The notes beneath the pieces are model-generated. The model worked only from the letters and a program-made list of their open reading frames with translations. It was not told the origin of the DNA and did no database searches. From contig JAEOAD010000034.1 in NCBI GenBank assembly GCA_036365145.1, positions 22,310,001 to 22,374,000 on the forward strand: a stretch of 64,000 bases of DNA, read 5' to 3'. This document shows, one piece after another, positions 31,708-43,220 of this stretch. A program made the translations under genes and the position numbers. The first letter of the stretch is position 1. Each line of letters starts with the position of its first letter. Origin of the DNA: Orientallactaga sibirica (lineage: Eukaryota; Chordata; Mammalia; Rodentia; Dipodidae).

Positions 31708-32612
31708 AAGCCCCTATTGCTGAAGACATCTCTTGCCTGAGAGGCAAGGTCATTGAGAAAGCAAGGTGGTGCTGAGTAGAAAACCTTCTCTCTGTAGACC
31801 AGCCAACTGAAAGCTGGAAAAAGCTGCACTGCATGCAGCCGTATGGGAGACAGAAGTCATCAGCAGTGAAAACAGTGGACACTGAATATTCAAGTTTGGC
31901 CATACAGGCCCAATGACCAAATGGGTGCAACAGTGGCAGGTCTACTCTTGGGGTAACCAACTGCTCCATAATTGGACTGAAGGCCCTCTCTATGGGAGGG
32001 AATACATACCTGGTACTGAAAAACCTAAGCAAAAGTCTATGGCAGGTGAGGTCATGAGCCTTAGGGATATAAAGCCTGCTCTTGTCTGACTAAATGTATA
32101 TATTATTCCCACCAAGCTGCCCTGAAAGCACTACATTTAATGTTCATATTCACATATTAGTGCTACTATCACTTCTGGTTAGAGAAGCTTCTCTTTTCAG
32201 ATGGCAATGACCACTGGGATGACCCAAAAGGCAACATAGTGCTGAGAAGAAGGGATGGAGGAGTGCCCAGCACTGAAACACCTCTGTCACACCCTCCAAG
32301 GCTCAGAGACCATTGTGGAAGAGGGGCGGATAGAATGGAAGAGCCAAAGGAAGGGTATGACTTCTTACAATGCACCTGCCCAGACAGAAATTGGCCTCGA
32401 TATCCATGACCTTGCAGTGCCTAGCAATACCTTCACAAGACCCTCATAATAGAAGAAAAAGATGGTAACATCAAATTAAAAGAGAGACTAATGGAGAGAG
32501 GGAGGGGATATGATGGACATTAAGTTCTAAAGTGGAATGGGGGGAGGGGAGGGAAATATCATGTGTTTTTGTGTGTAAGTATAGAAGTTGTCAATAAAAA
32601 AATGAACAGAAA
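31708..32612 (+). mobile_element. L1 3' UTR fragment (right duplicate)
   Basis: 5'-truncated at the 'cccctattgctgaagac' block. It ends with a G-rich purine tract (about 32,539-32,552), 'tagaagttgtcaataaaaaaatgaac' and an A-rich tail. Confidence 0.87.
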
Positions 32613-32613
32613 A

Positions 32614-32616
<3 letters not shown>

Positions 32617-32659
<43 letters not shown>

Positions 32660-33062
32660 TTTGCAAGTACAGAGAGATAGAAGAGAAACAGAGAATGGGC
32701 ACAATGAGGCCTCCAGCCATTGCAAACGAACTCCAGACACATGTGACACTGTGCATCTGGCTTTAAGTGGGTACTGGGGAATTGAACCCAGGTCTTTAGA
32801 CTTTGCAGGCAAGTGCCTTTACCACAGAGCCATCTCTCCAGCCCTGTTTTACTTTTTGTTTTAAATTTTAAAAAATTATTTGAGAGGCAGAGAGAGAATG
32901 GGAGAGAATGGGCACACCAGGGCCTCTAGCCACTGCATATGAGTTCCAGATGCATATGCCACCATGTTCATCTGGCTTATTTGGGTGCTGGGAAATCAAA
33001 CCTGGGTCCTTAGGCTTTGCAGGAAGGCAGGTACTTTAACCACTAAGCCATCTTTCTAGCCC
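32617..33062 (-). mobile_element. Two reverse B2-like SINEs
   Basis: First copy 32,617-32,846, with a long (TTTA)n. Second copy 32,868-33,062, with 'gaatgggcacaccagggcctctagccactgc' and the head 'ctaagccatctttctagccc'. Both are fuller than the left-duplicate counterparts. Confidence 0.92.
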
Positions 33063-33065
33063 ATG

Positions 33066-33185
33066 TTTTACTTTTTTGAAACAGGTTCCATGTAGCCTAG
33101 GATAGCTTTGAACTTTTGATACTCCTGCCTATACCTCCCAAATGATAGGATTATAGGCACATTCCACCATGCCCAAAGTACCCCC
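33066..33185 (-). mobile_element. Old B1 SINE
   Basis: Reverse: 'tttgaaacaggttccatgtagcctagg', 'cctcccaaatgataggattataggcacattccaccatgccc'. A CA-rich run follows. Confidence 0.8.
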
Positions 33186-33424
33186 CACACACACACTCAC
33201 ACCAAAACATGCACATATACACTTTCATGGCCAGTGAAAAGACATGGCAGTTCAATGAACTGGTACCTTTTATACCAAATTGTAAGCTGGAGTTTCTGCC
33301 TGTACATGAAATGGTAACGATTTCAAAATCTGGCAGTGGTCTCCACTAGTATAAACAACATTTTCCAAAGTAACCATTAAAACCTACTTCTTTCTTTTCA
33401 ATCAACGAAGGAAGTTTCCAAATT

Positions 33425-33602
33425 ATTTTTGAGATAGGGTCTCATACGGAACCTAGAACTCCCTAGCTGGCCAGGAAACTCTAGGGCCCAGTCTCATTCC
33501 ACCTTCCAGCACGGGGATTATGGTGCACATCACCACACACCTGAGCTCAGGTCCACGTGCTTGCATGGCAGACATTTTACCACTGAGCCAGCTCCCCAAA
33601 CT
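33425..33602 (-). mobile_element. B4-like SINE
   Basis: Reverse B1-like half ('gagatagggtctcatacgg', 'cagcacggggattatggtgc') joined to a reversed tRNA-like head ('aggtccacgtgcttgcatggcagacattttaccactgagccagctcccc'). Confidence 0.75.
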
Positions 33603-33744
33603 CTTTCCTGTTTTAAACACCAACCAGCCTGCTGGTGCATAGTGCCAAGTCTATACCCATATGGGTCATTTTTAAACATCTCATCTGCTTTTTTTGTTCT
33701 TGTTTTTATTTTGAGGCAAGCCCAACAGACTGGCCTTTTTAAAA

Positions 33745-33793
33745 AAAATATATTTTATTTATTTATTTATTTATTTCAGAGAAAGAAAGAGGC

Positions 33794-33827
<34 letters not shown>

Positions 33828-33986
33828 TGGGCACTCCAGGGCCTCCAGCCACTGCAAACGAACTCCAGATGCATGTGCCCTCTTGTGCATCTGGCTTACA
33901 TGGGTACTGGGGAATCGAGCCTTGAACTGGGGTTCTTAGGCTTCACAGGCAAGTGCTTAACCCCTAAGCCATCTCTCCAGCCCCTT
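33745..33986 (-). mobile_element. B2-like SINE
   Basis: Reverse, with GAAA/GAGA purine stretches and 'gggcactccagggcctccagccactgcaaacg'. The head region has 'ggggaatcgagccttgaactgggg', a duplicated B-box word like the copy at 7,595. Ends 'ctaagccatctctccagcccc'. Confidence 0.92.
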
Positions 33987-33994
33987 TTTTTTTT

Positions 33995-34222
33995 TTTAAT
34001 GTGAGCAGGCAAGAGCAAGAGAGAGAGAGAATTGGTATGTCAGGACCTCAGCCACTGTAATTGAACTCCAGATGCGTGCACCACCTTGTGCACATGTGCA
34101 GCATTGTACACTTGCATCACTTTTTGTGCGTCTGGCTTACGTGGGACTTGGAGAGTCAAACAATGGTCCTTAAGCTTTGCAGGCAAGCGCCTTAACTGCT
34201 AAGCCATCTCTCCAGTCCTCAC
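33995..34222 (-). mobile_element. B2-like SINE, long subtype
   Basis: Reverse. Between 'ccaccttgtgc' and 'tgcgtctggctt' it carries an extra segment ('acatgtgcagcattgtacacttgcatcactttt') absent from the standard form. The same subtype is at 44,835, 46,056, 49,249 and 55,486. Confidence 0.88.
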
Positions 34223-34933
34223 CTGTTTTTTAAGAATAGATAATAGATGTATATAATATAAACTTCCTAGATATAAAAACATACTTAAAATCCATGCTCC
34301 TGTTAGTCAGCCCCCTAACCAGAGGATCCACTATTATCAAGTTCATGTGTACCCTTCCAGAGAAAATTTATACTGCACAACCATATACAAATGAGAGCAT
34401 ATTATATGCATGGCTCTAAGATTTACTTTAAATGTATTTTTCTTATTTTATGCTTACTATCCACACTGTAATCTCAGAGGAACAGTCTATCTTCTTCTCA
34501 ATATGAAACTTTGTTTTTTCTCCTTTATTATTTAAATTTTAAAATGTATATTCAATAGCCAAGGTCTACAAAACAGTTTAAAAATAATATCATGTATATT
34601 CATATACTTGCCATCCAGCTTAAGAAATTAAACATTGCCACTACAGCTTAAATCCCCTTGATTTATGACCTTCTGGAATCACCTCATTTCTGCTCCTCCT
34701 AGAGGTAACCACTATTCAGAACTTGTTCCCAAATATATCTTTGCACATTTGTTCTATATGTTATGTCTCTAAGCAGTGATTAGTAGTATTTTACATGTTT
34801 AGAACATCTATACCATCATTCTATGTATGTGTTCTTCTGCCATTTTCTTTTGACACAGAAATGACGTAACTTCTTTTTCAAAATATTTGTGAGTTTCATC
34901 TATGTCCAGAGGTAAATTCCTGGTCCATGAGTG

Positions 34934-35545
34934 TAGCAGTCACCTTCTTGTTTCTGTGACAAAATACCTGACCAGAAGCAGTGTGTAGCAGGAAAGTATT
35001 TATTTAAGCTTACAGGGTTTTTTTTTTTTTGTTATTTTAAAAAAATATTTTATTTATTTATTTGAGAGAGTGAGAAAGAGGAGGCATGAGTGAGAGACAA
35101 AGAGAGAGAGAGGGAGGGAGAGAATGGGCACGCCAGGGCCTGTAGCTACTGCGAATGAACTCTAGACACATGTGCCACTTCGTGCATCTGGCTTTACATG
35201 GGTCCTGGAGAATTGAACCTGGGTTTTTAGGCTTTGCAGACAAGTGCCTTAACCACTGAGGCATCTCTCCAGCCCTAGGCTTACAAGTTTGAGGGGAAGT
35301 TTCATCATGACACAGAAAAGCATGGCAGAGCAGGCAGCTGGGGTATCACAACTTGTCACACAGCAAGAAGGAAATCGGCTGAGTGAGCTAGCCCTGAACA
35401 CCCAGTGGGCTAGACCTCAAAGCCTACCCAGTGACTCATCTCCTCCAGCAAGGCTCCACTTCTCTAAGGGATTCACCAGCTGGGGGCTGAGTAGGACACA
35501 TCTGAGGCTCTGAAGGACATGTCACATTCAAGCCACCACCAATAT
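34934..35545 (-). mobile_element. MaLR-type LTR, split by a SINE
   Basis: Reverse LTR of the same family as 15,490-16,043: 'gtcaccttcttgtttctgtgacaaaatacctgaccagaagcag', then after the SINE 'tttgaggggaagtttcatcatg', 'ctcctccagcaaggctccacttctc' and 'cattcaagccacca'. Confidence 0.78.
35016..35278 (-). mobile_element. B2-like SINE inside LTR
   Basis: Reverse copy, target-site duplication gcttaca at 35,009-35,015 and 35,279-35,285. The purine-rich stretch before 'gggcacgccagggcctg' is unusually long. Confidence 0.92.
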
Positions 35546-35975
35546 TCACAATGGTGTTGTATTACATTATGTGAACATTCTACAATTCATTTATCCTTTT
35601 CCTGTTTATAGATGTCCACATCGTTTCTAAATCATTGCTGTACAACACAGCTATGAGGGTCATTCTTACACATGTTCACTAACACAGAGACATCTGCAGC
35701 AGGCTGCTGTCTACTGAAACAACTGGTTACGGAGCCTGCACTTCTCCAGGTTTCTAAGTTGTGTCTAGTGCTCTCCAAAGTGCTGTAGCAATTCAACTGC
35801 CAAAGCAGTCAACAGGCTCCAGTGTTTCAACTCTTGCCTGCAACTAGTATATCCAGTGGTATTAGTCAGCTTGAGCACTGTAATAAAACACCCAAGACAA
35901 TCAACTTAAACAGGGGAAAGGCTGATTTTGGATCTCAACTTCAGAACTCTAGTCCATGCTCAGTTGGCCTTATTG

Positions 35976-36225
35976 GTTTTTAAAAAAATATTTTATTTTA
36001 ATTAATTTATTTATTTATTTATTTGAGAGAGAGAGAGAGAGAGAGAAAGAGAAGTAGGCAGGGAGAGAAAGAGAATGGGTGCGCCAGGGCCTCCAGCCAC
36101 TGCAAATGAACTCCAGATGTGTGCACCCGCTTGTGCATCTGGCTTATGTGAGTCCTGGGGAATTGAACCTGGGTCCTTTGGCTTTGCAGGCAAGTGCCTT
36201 AACCACTAAGCCATCTCTCCAGCCC
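35976..36225 (-). mobile_element. B2-like SINE, left of a stacked pair
   Basis: Reverse, well preserved ('gggtgcgccagggcctccagccactgc', 'ggggaattgaacctggg'). Flanked by the target word CYTATTG at 35,969-35,975 (ctTattg) and cctattg at 36,226-36,232. Confidence 0.93.
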
Positions 36226-36232
36226 CCTATTG

Positions 36233-36450
36233 TTTTTTAAGTATATTTTATTTATTTATTTATTTGAGAAAGAGAAAAAGGTGGAGAGAGAAAGAGATAA
36301 TGGGCGTGCTAGGGTCTCCAGCCACTGCAAATGAACTCTAGACACATGCACCCACCTGTGCATCTGGCTTACGTGGGTCCTAGAGAATCAAACTGGGATC
36401 CTTTGGCTTTGCAGGCAAACACCCTAACCGCTAAGCCATCTCTCCAGCCT
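36233..36450 (-). mobile_element. B2-like SINE, right of a stacked pair
   Basis: Reverse copy flanked by cctattg at 36,226-36,232 and 36,454-36,460. Its body differs from the left copy ('gggcgtgctagggtctccagcc'), so the pair arose by two insertions rather than by duplication of one. Confidence 0.93.
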
Positions 36451-37424
36451 GGTCCTATTGTGTTTAATATGGAGTGAAGTATCATTTAGCATAGCAGGCA
36501 GTGTGTGATAGAATAAACTGCTTGCTTCATAAAACAGAGAAGCAAAGAAAGAGAAGGAAGGGAGTCTGGGGGTCCCATAGTTCCTTCAAGGGCATGCCCC
36601 AATGACCCAGCTTCTTCTACTAGGCGCTGTCTTTCCAAAGGTTCCATCACTTCTCAGTAACCCTACAGATCAGGGACCAAGCCATTAGCGACTCAAGGAA
36701 CACATGTGCTTTTTGGGGTCATTTAAGGTCCAAGCCACAGCACAGGCACTCTTGACAGGAAAGAGGTCACACACATGATCATTAAGGTAGGTTTTCTGGA
36801 GGGATTGTCCACACAGTTGTGAAGTGGGTTATGTGAGAGATGAGAACCATAGTACCCAGGCCGAGAGCTGTATTGACCTTAGCCTGCATAGCCATCATCA
36901 GGCAGGGCAAGGAGAGAACCAGAGACATGAATGCCAGACTCAATGCCCCCCTCCATTTTCAAGATGGATAAGCATGTGGAATCAGCCTGGAAGGACAAAA
37001 TAAAGATTACAGGGTACTTGGTATTGTAACTCTTTCAAATTATGCCTGAACTGATAATGTAGAAATTTTACATTCTTCTGCTATCTAAGGAAGTTGAGCA
37101 TCTTTCCATGCGTTTACTATCTGTTTAAGTTGCCTCTTCCTATGCTTCATATTCTTTTTCTCTTCTGAATTGCCTTGAGAAGTGATTTACAGATGTTCCT
37201 GAAGCATCCATATGCTAATTCTTTGGTGAGCATATTCACGTTGCTTTTACCTTTTGAAGGGTTTTTAGGGAGATAAGTTTTAAATTTTGGTGTGTTGAAT
37301 CAATCAATGCTTTCATATTTTATGTTTCATCTTTAGAAAGTCCTTCTTTATTGTGAGTTCATAAAAATATTCTATATTTTCTCATAATACTTTCCAAATT
37401 TTCCTTCTTATATATGAGGTTCTT

Positions 37425-37731
<307 letters not shown>

Positions 37732-37794
37732 TATATGAGGCTCTTAATCTACCTGGTATTTATTTTTGTGTGTGAGATGGAGATCAGACTTTGT

Positions 37795-38495
37795 ATTAGT
37801 CAGGATCTCTAGAGGAACAGAAATTGGCCTCAATATCCATGACCTCACAGTGCCTAGCAATACCTTCACAAGACCCTCATAAAAGGAGAAAAAGATGATG
37901 ACATCAAATTAAAAGAGAGACTAATGGAGAGAGGGAGGGGATATGATGGAGAGTGGAGTTTTGAGGGGGAATGAGGGGAGGGGAGAGGAGGGAAATATCA
38001 TGGTATATTGTCTGTAAGTATAGAAGTTATCAATTTAAAAAAAATAAAAATAAATAAAAAGGAAATTTATTGGATTAGCTTACGGTAGTCCAATAGCAGT
38101 TGCAGGCCCGAGAATCAAGGAACTCTGTAGCTGCTCAGTCCACGTGGCCAGATGCCTCAGCAGTCCCAATCCAGCTCTGAAGGCCTGGAGGCTTCGGGAG
38201 GAGACACTGCTCTTCAGTCCACGCAGGTCTTCAGTTGACGCTGGTCTTCACTTCGCACTGGTCTTCAGTCCACACTGGAAGGCAGCAAGAAGCTCAGGCA
38301 GCCAAGTGGAAGAAAGGGGGCTCTTTTCACCCAGAGCTTCCTTATATAAAGTCCCCTTCCGAGAAGGGTCACCCACTGTGCAGGAAGGGCTCCCTCTGGG
38401 GAAAGGACTTCATCCTTCAGTTAATCCTTCCTGGAAGCAACCTCAAAGACCCATCTGTGGATTCTTAAGAGATCAAGTTGACAACAATCACAGAC
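37795..38495 (-). mobile_element. ERVL/MaLR-type LTR, split by an L1 tail
   Basis: Reverse-oriented rodent LTR words: 'tgtattagtcaggatctctagaggaacagaa' at the left, then after the L1 piece 'ggaaatttattggattagcttacgg', 'cttccttatataaagtcccc' and 'gatcaagttgacaacaatcacaga' at the right. The U3-like part has a ~20-bp imperfect repeat (ctggtcttcagtccac) about four times at 38,208-38,280. Confidence 0.68.
37826..38062 (+). mobile_element. L1 3' end, short truncated insertion
   Basis: The final ~235 bases of the L1 3' UTR ('ttggcctcaatatccatgacctcacagtgcc', G-rich tract at about 37,960-37,997, 'tagaagttatcaatttaaaaaaaat'). It interrupts the LTR. Confidence 0.88.
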
Positions 38496-38710
38496 TTTTT
38501 CATATTCATTACCAATTGTCTTAAAATGCTACCAATGCTAGTCACCTTATTATTTCCTGCTGATATTCACTGTCAACTTTGTTATCTGTACCATATAGGC
38601 ATTGGTTGGTTTATTTCTGAGCTCCCAATTTTGTTCCACTAATTTATCTCTCTACAAATGTCCCAAACCACAATTTCAGTGGCTGTAGCCATATAAAAAG
38701 ATATAGATAA

Positions 38711-38871
38711 AAAGCCAGCATGGTGACACACACCTTTAATCCCAGCACTTGGGAGGCAGAGGTAGGAGGATCTCTGTGAGTTCAAGGCCACCCTGAGACT
38801 ACATAGTGAATTCCAGGTCAGCCTGGACTAGAGTGAGACCCTACCTCGAAAAACCAAAACCAAAACAAAAG
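38711..38871 (+). mobile_element. B1 SINE
   Basis: A near-complete B1 ('aagccagcatggtgacacacacctttaatcccagcacttggg' to 'gagaccctacctcgaaaaacc'), target-site duplication aagatataga at 38,698-38,707 and 38,872-38,881. It sits inside the ancient L1. Confidence 0.95.
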
Positions 38872-39299
38872 AAGATATAGACATTTACCAAGGCAAATCC
38901 CTCTCTTCTTTAAACCCATCTTAAGGACTTTGGCCCATTCCTCTTGTTTATGAGGTTTGAGTCAAGCTCCATAAATACTTTACAAAGATTTTAATTGGGA
39001 GTACATCAACATTGTAAATTAATTGATAGGGAATGTATGACATCATATTAGAGCTTATTATTCATGGACATAGTATACTACTTGATTTATTTAGAATTAT
39101 TTAGGATTAGACATTTCTCCACAAATATTATGCACATGTTAGATTAAATTATGCTTCTTGAGTCATTTCAGTTATAATAATTTTTAAACAATTTTCTTTT
39201 CCAATGGCCATAGTACAGAGGTGAATAACTTATATATTCATCTTCTTATCCAAAATCTTGACTAACTCACCCCTTATAATAACTCACTTGAAGATTCTC

Positions 39300-39960
39300 T
39301 TGAGGATTGTTGAATTGACAATAATTTACTGTGTAAGTAACAGTGTTTTTATTTGTCTTTTCTGAACACTTCCTTTTGTTTCTTTACTTTGTTTTAATAC
39401 ACTGGCTAGTGTAGACAGTGCAGACGTGACTGGAAGCCATGTTAGCAGGCTCAGCCTCTGCCTCAGTTTAAATGGTTTACTTCTAACATTTTACCACAAA
39501 GTGTGTTTGCTATGTGTTTGGGTTCCCTTTATCTGGTTAAGGAAGTTCTTCTCTATTCCTTCTTTCCCAAATTCTTTCCTAGGAATGAGTGTTAAATGTT
39601 TTCAAATGGCTTTTGCTTCCACTGAGATAACCATGTGAACTCTTTGTATTCCTGAAATAGAACCACTTTGAGAGTGATTATAAAATTTCCACTTACATAC
39701 ATTTAGTTTGCAAATGTTGCTATACTTTTGCATTTTTATCTGAGCTAGAATTATTTGTAATCTATGTCCCCTGAGATGTGCCAGTCTGTTTTACAAGAAG
39801 GTGTTTGTATCCTCAACCAATGAGTTATTGTATGTTCCTTCATCTACTACTTTCTGGAGGAGTTATAAGGCTAGGATTCTGTATTACTTGACAGTTTGTT
39901 AGAGCTCATTGTTAAATTTGCATAGGCCTAGTGTTTTGAAAGTAAAATGTGTTTATTTTC
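39300..39960. other. AT-rich stretch, probably old L1
   Basis: No gene is seen. The wording is compatible with reversed old L1 ORF2 but too diverged to anchor. The open frame at 39,426-39,638 is unsupported. Confidence 0.35.
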
Positions 39961-39967
39961 ATCTAAA

Positions 39968-40115
39968 ACAGTAAACTAGCTGAGCCTAGTGGCACGGGCC
40001 TGTAACCCTAGGTACTTGGGAGGCTGAGGGCAAAGATTGCAAGTTCAAGGTCTGATTAGACTTCAGAGTGAGTTCAAGGCCAGCCTGGGCAACACAGAGA
40101 TCCTATCTCAAAACA
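39968..40115 (+). mobile_element. Old B1-like SINE
   Basis: 'gagcctagtggcacgggcctgtaaccctaggtacttgggaggctgag' and 'caaggccagcctgggcaacacagagatcctatctc' in B1 order, strongly diverged. Confidence 0.75.
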
Positions 40116-40127
40116 AAAACTACAGTG

Positions 40128-40395
40128 AGGGCTGGGGAAGAAGTTTAGTGGCAGAGTGCTTGCTTAGCAACGTAAGACCCTAAGTTAAACCTGCAGTGCT
40201 TTGACAAAAGGCAGACGTAGTGGCACTCAGGAGGAAGAGGTAGGAGGATCAATATGAGTTCTGGCACTCAGGAGGAAGAGGTAAGAGGATCAATGTAAGT
40301 TCAAGGCCAGCCTAGAATTACAGAATGAGTTCCAGGGCAGCCTAGGATAGAGATCCTACTTTGAAAAGTACTTAAAAATAAAAATAAAAATAAGG
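40128..40395 (+). mobile_element. ID/B1 chimeric (B4-like) SINE with internal duplication
   Basis: An ID-like head ('gggctggggaagaagtttagtggcagagtgcttgctt') is joined to a B1 body. Within the body 'ggcactcaggaggaagaggt' and its following bases occur twice in tandem (about 40,221-40,261 and 40,263-40,303). Confidence 0.75.
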
Positions 40396-41319
40396 CTTCC
40401 TATTTCTTCTTGGTTCAGAGATAAATAACATTTAAATAGGAAATTGTCCATTATAGTTAAGCATTCAATTTATTTGCATAAAGCTGACTGTAGTTTACTT
40501 GGCTCTACCTGTGACTGCTCCCCTGTCTCATTTATAACTACCCATATTTGTATTCTTTTATTTTATCAAGCTTGCTGGAGGTTTTTCTATGTACTTAATC
40601 TTTTTATTATATAATTCCATCCAAATTTATTAATTTCTGCTATTGGGATTAGGATTTCTTCCCTTCTATTTTCTCGCTTTTTTATGACTTTTAGCATTTC
40701 GTCTTTCTGTGGGACATTAAAGGAATAAATTATCCACCCTCACATACAAATTTTCAGTAGTTTTACTATGATATGCTTAGATGTGGTTTTCCCCATATTC
40801 ACACTAGTTGAATAGTTGTTGAGATTTTTAAAACTGTAAATTTGTGCCTTTCATCAAATCTGTGAACATCTCAGCCATTAACTCTTTAGTTTTTCATCCC
40901 AATTCCCTCTTCTTTCTGAGGTTGTAATTGTACATATGTTAGATCATCTGACACAGTTCCATAGGTCCCTGGAGCTCTGTTCAATTTCTTACTATAAACA
41001 TTATCTTTTTGAATTACCTTCTAGAAATGCTGTGATGTAGTCTGTACCCCAAGTGTGCTATATGATCAACACCATGCATTTAGTATGGTGTCTTCATAGC
41101 AATTATTCACAATATTGAGACATTTAAGATGAAGTAGCTACTTTTTTCAGATTTTCTCAATTCTGTCTTCTTCTGTCTCAGCATCTCTTCCAGTGTCTGC
41201 ATCATGGTTAGGTGTCATGTCTCCTTAGGCTTCTCTGGGCTGTGTTCTGGATGACCTTGGCATTTTGGAAAGGACCAGTCAGGTATGTTGCAGAATGTCC
41301 CTCAGCTAAGATTTCCATG

Positions 41320-41893
41320 ATTTTGAGCCTTAGGGGTATAAAGCCTGCTCTTGTCTGGCTAAATATATATATTATTCCCACCAAGCTGCCCTGAAAGCAC
41401 TACATTTAATGTTCATATTCACATGTTAATGCTACTCTCACTTCTGGTTAGAGAAGCTTCTCTTTTCAGATGGTGATGACCACTGGGATGACCCAAAAGC
41501 CAACATAGTGCTGAGACGAAGGGATGGAGGAGTGCCCAGCACTGAAACATCTCTATTACACCCTCCAAGGCTCAGGGCCCATTGCGGAAGAGGGGGCGGA
41601 TAGAATGGAAGAGCCAAAGGAAGGGTACGACTCCTTAAAATGCAACTGTCCAGACAGAAATTGGCCTTGATATCCATGACCTTGCAGTGCCTAGCAATAC
41701 CTTTGTAAGACCCTCATAATAGAAGAAAAAGATGATGACATCAAATTAAAAGAGATACTAATGGAGAGAGGGAAGGGATATGATGGAGATTGGAGTTCTA
41801 AAGGGGTATGGGGGCAGGGGACGGAAATATCATGCATTTTTTGTATATAAGTATAGAAATTGTCATTAAAATAGTAATAATAATAAAAATATT
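41320..41893 (+). mobile_element. L1 3' UTR, 5'-truncated insertion
   Basis: From 'gagccttaggggtataaagcctgc' to 'tagaaattgtcattaaaatagtaataataataaaa'. The G-rich purine tract is at about 41,808-41,822. The target word 'atttccatgatttt/ctc' occurs on both sides (about 41,310 and 41,891), a 12-base match supporting target-primed insertion. Confidence 0.88.
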
Positions 41894-41934
41894 TCCATGA
41901 TTTCTCTTAGTATGTGGGGACTGTGGATTTGGAG

Positions 41935-43165
41935 GAGAACACAGAGTGAAAGAGTCATTTCCACACCATTACGGAAGGGACAAGTCACCATCATGGCCCA
42001 TGAAGTCCCCAAAACTATTACCAACACTCTTGGATACCCTCCAGAACTAAACGGTAATACTATTGCTGAGGACACCACATGCTACCATTGCAGGACACTA
42101 AGAAATCAAGCTGGGACTGACCTGGAAGCCTCCCCCTCCCCATCCCGCTGGCTAGCTGACAACAGTGCTGGAAAGTGTTCCCTGGGCTACTGGGAGAGAG
42201 AAGTCATCAACTGGCTTAACAAGCAATGACAAATCATGACAAATCAGTAGGCAAGATGTGTCTGTGAGGGCAAACATAGTACATAAGTTATAGGAGTAAC
42301 CAACAGATTTGTGATTGGATTTAAGGCCCACTCACTAGAGGGAACTCATGCCTGGTACTAAAAGCCAAGTTGAAAGCCCAAAGCTTGGAAAGACATAGGC
42401 CTAGAGGGATGCTACCACTGTTCTCTGGCTAAATAGATGCATTAAGCCCAGAAAATTGCCTCCTGAATGTATATGCTTCTGCCCATTGATTAATCCTATT
42501 CTCACTTTTGGTTATAGAAGCTTCTTTTTTCAGCAAAGGCAGTGAATACTGGAAAGACCCAAGACTCTTCAAAGGGACTGAAAGAATCCCAGAGCATAGC
42601 ATTAGACGAGTCAGCTCCATCACACCTGCCACAGCTCAGGGAACCTTGAGGAGGAGGTGTTGGAGAGAATATTAACACTGTGTTCACTGACAGGCAGAGA
42701 AGCTTCCATGTGGAGATGGTGGCACATACTGAGGAAACTCACAACTCATCAAAGCTGACAATAAGAGGCTGCTGAGAGCTCCCCATGAAATGGGACATCT
42801 CCATCACATCCTCCAAGGCTCAGGGAACATTGTGGAAGAGGGGTCAGAAAGAACTTAAGAGCCAGAGGATGGGAAGCAGTTCTTTAGGACACTGGCTTCT
42901 GGTCATGAACCTCCTGGTGCATTCATGACCTTGCAGGGCTTATCAATGTCCTCACAAGACCTGCACAATCCTGACATAAAGAACATTTTGACATAAAAAA
43001 CAGCAATGATGAGGGGAATTAGACATCAACACAGAGGAGGCACTATTCACACGGGGGAGGGTGTTCAGGGGAACAGGTCAGGGGGAGCGAGAACATGGGA
43101 GGGCAGTGGGACAGGAATATGATAAAATTACAGTATGTGTTAAGACCATCAATTAAAAAAGAACA
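41935..43165 (+). mobile_element. Older L1 3' UTR fragment
   Basis: Diverged relative of the others: 'attgctgaggacaccacatgctacc', 'tgggagagagaagtcatcaac', 'gggaactcatgcctggtac', 'cctccaaggctcagggaacattgtggaagagg', 'gaccttgcagggcttatcaatgtcctcacaagacc', a G-rich tract at about 43,056-43,112 and the end 'agaccatcaattaaaaaag'. It is longer and more complete at its 5' side than neighbouring copies. Confidence 0.8.
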
Positions 43166-43194
43166 GGCAAAGAAAAAGTTATTAGTTTTTTTTT

Positions 43195-43220
43195 AAACAA
43201 CAACAACAACAACAACAAAA
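43195..43220 (+). repeat. (CAA)n microsatellite
   Basis: Seven to eight CAA units. Confidence 0.85.

Larger units (their letters stand above)
31521..34883 (+). repeat. Right copy of the ~3-kb direct tandem duplication
   Basis: This is the intact-looking copy. Its right end is continuous with the ancient reverse L1 that spans to about 41 kb, which suggests it is the ancestral position. The element order is: B1 pieces, L1 3' UTR, two reverse SINEs, B1, B4, two reverse SINEs and an L1 tail. Confidence 0.85.
35857..36745 (-). mobile_element. MaLR-type LTR with two nested SINEs
   Basis: Reverse LTR: 'gtattagtcagcttgagcactgtaataaaacacccaagac' at the left, then after the SINEs 'gggcatgccccaatgacccagcttcttctactagg' and 'gtcatttaaggtccaagccacagc' at the right. 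Two SINEs occupy 35,976-36,225 and 36,233-36,450. Confidence 0.78.
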
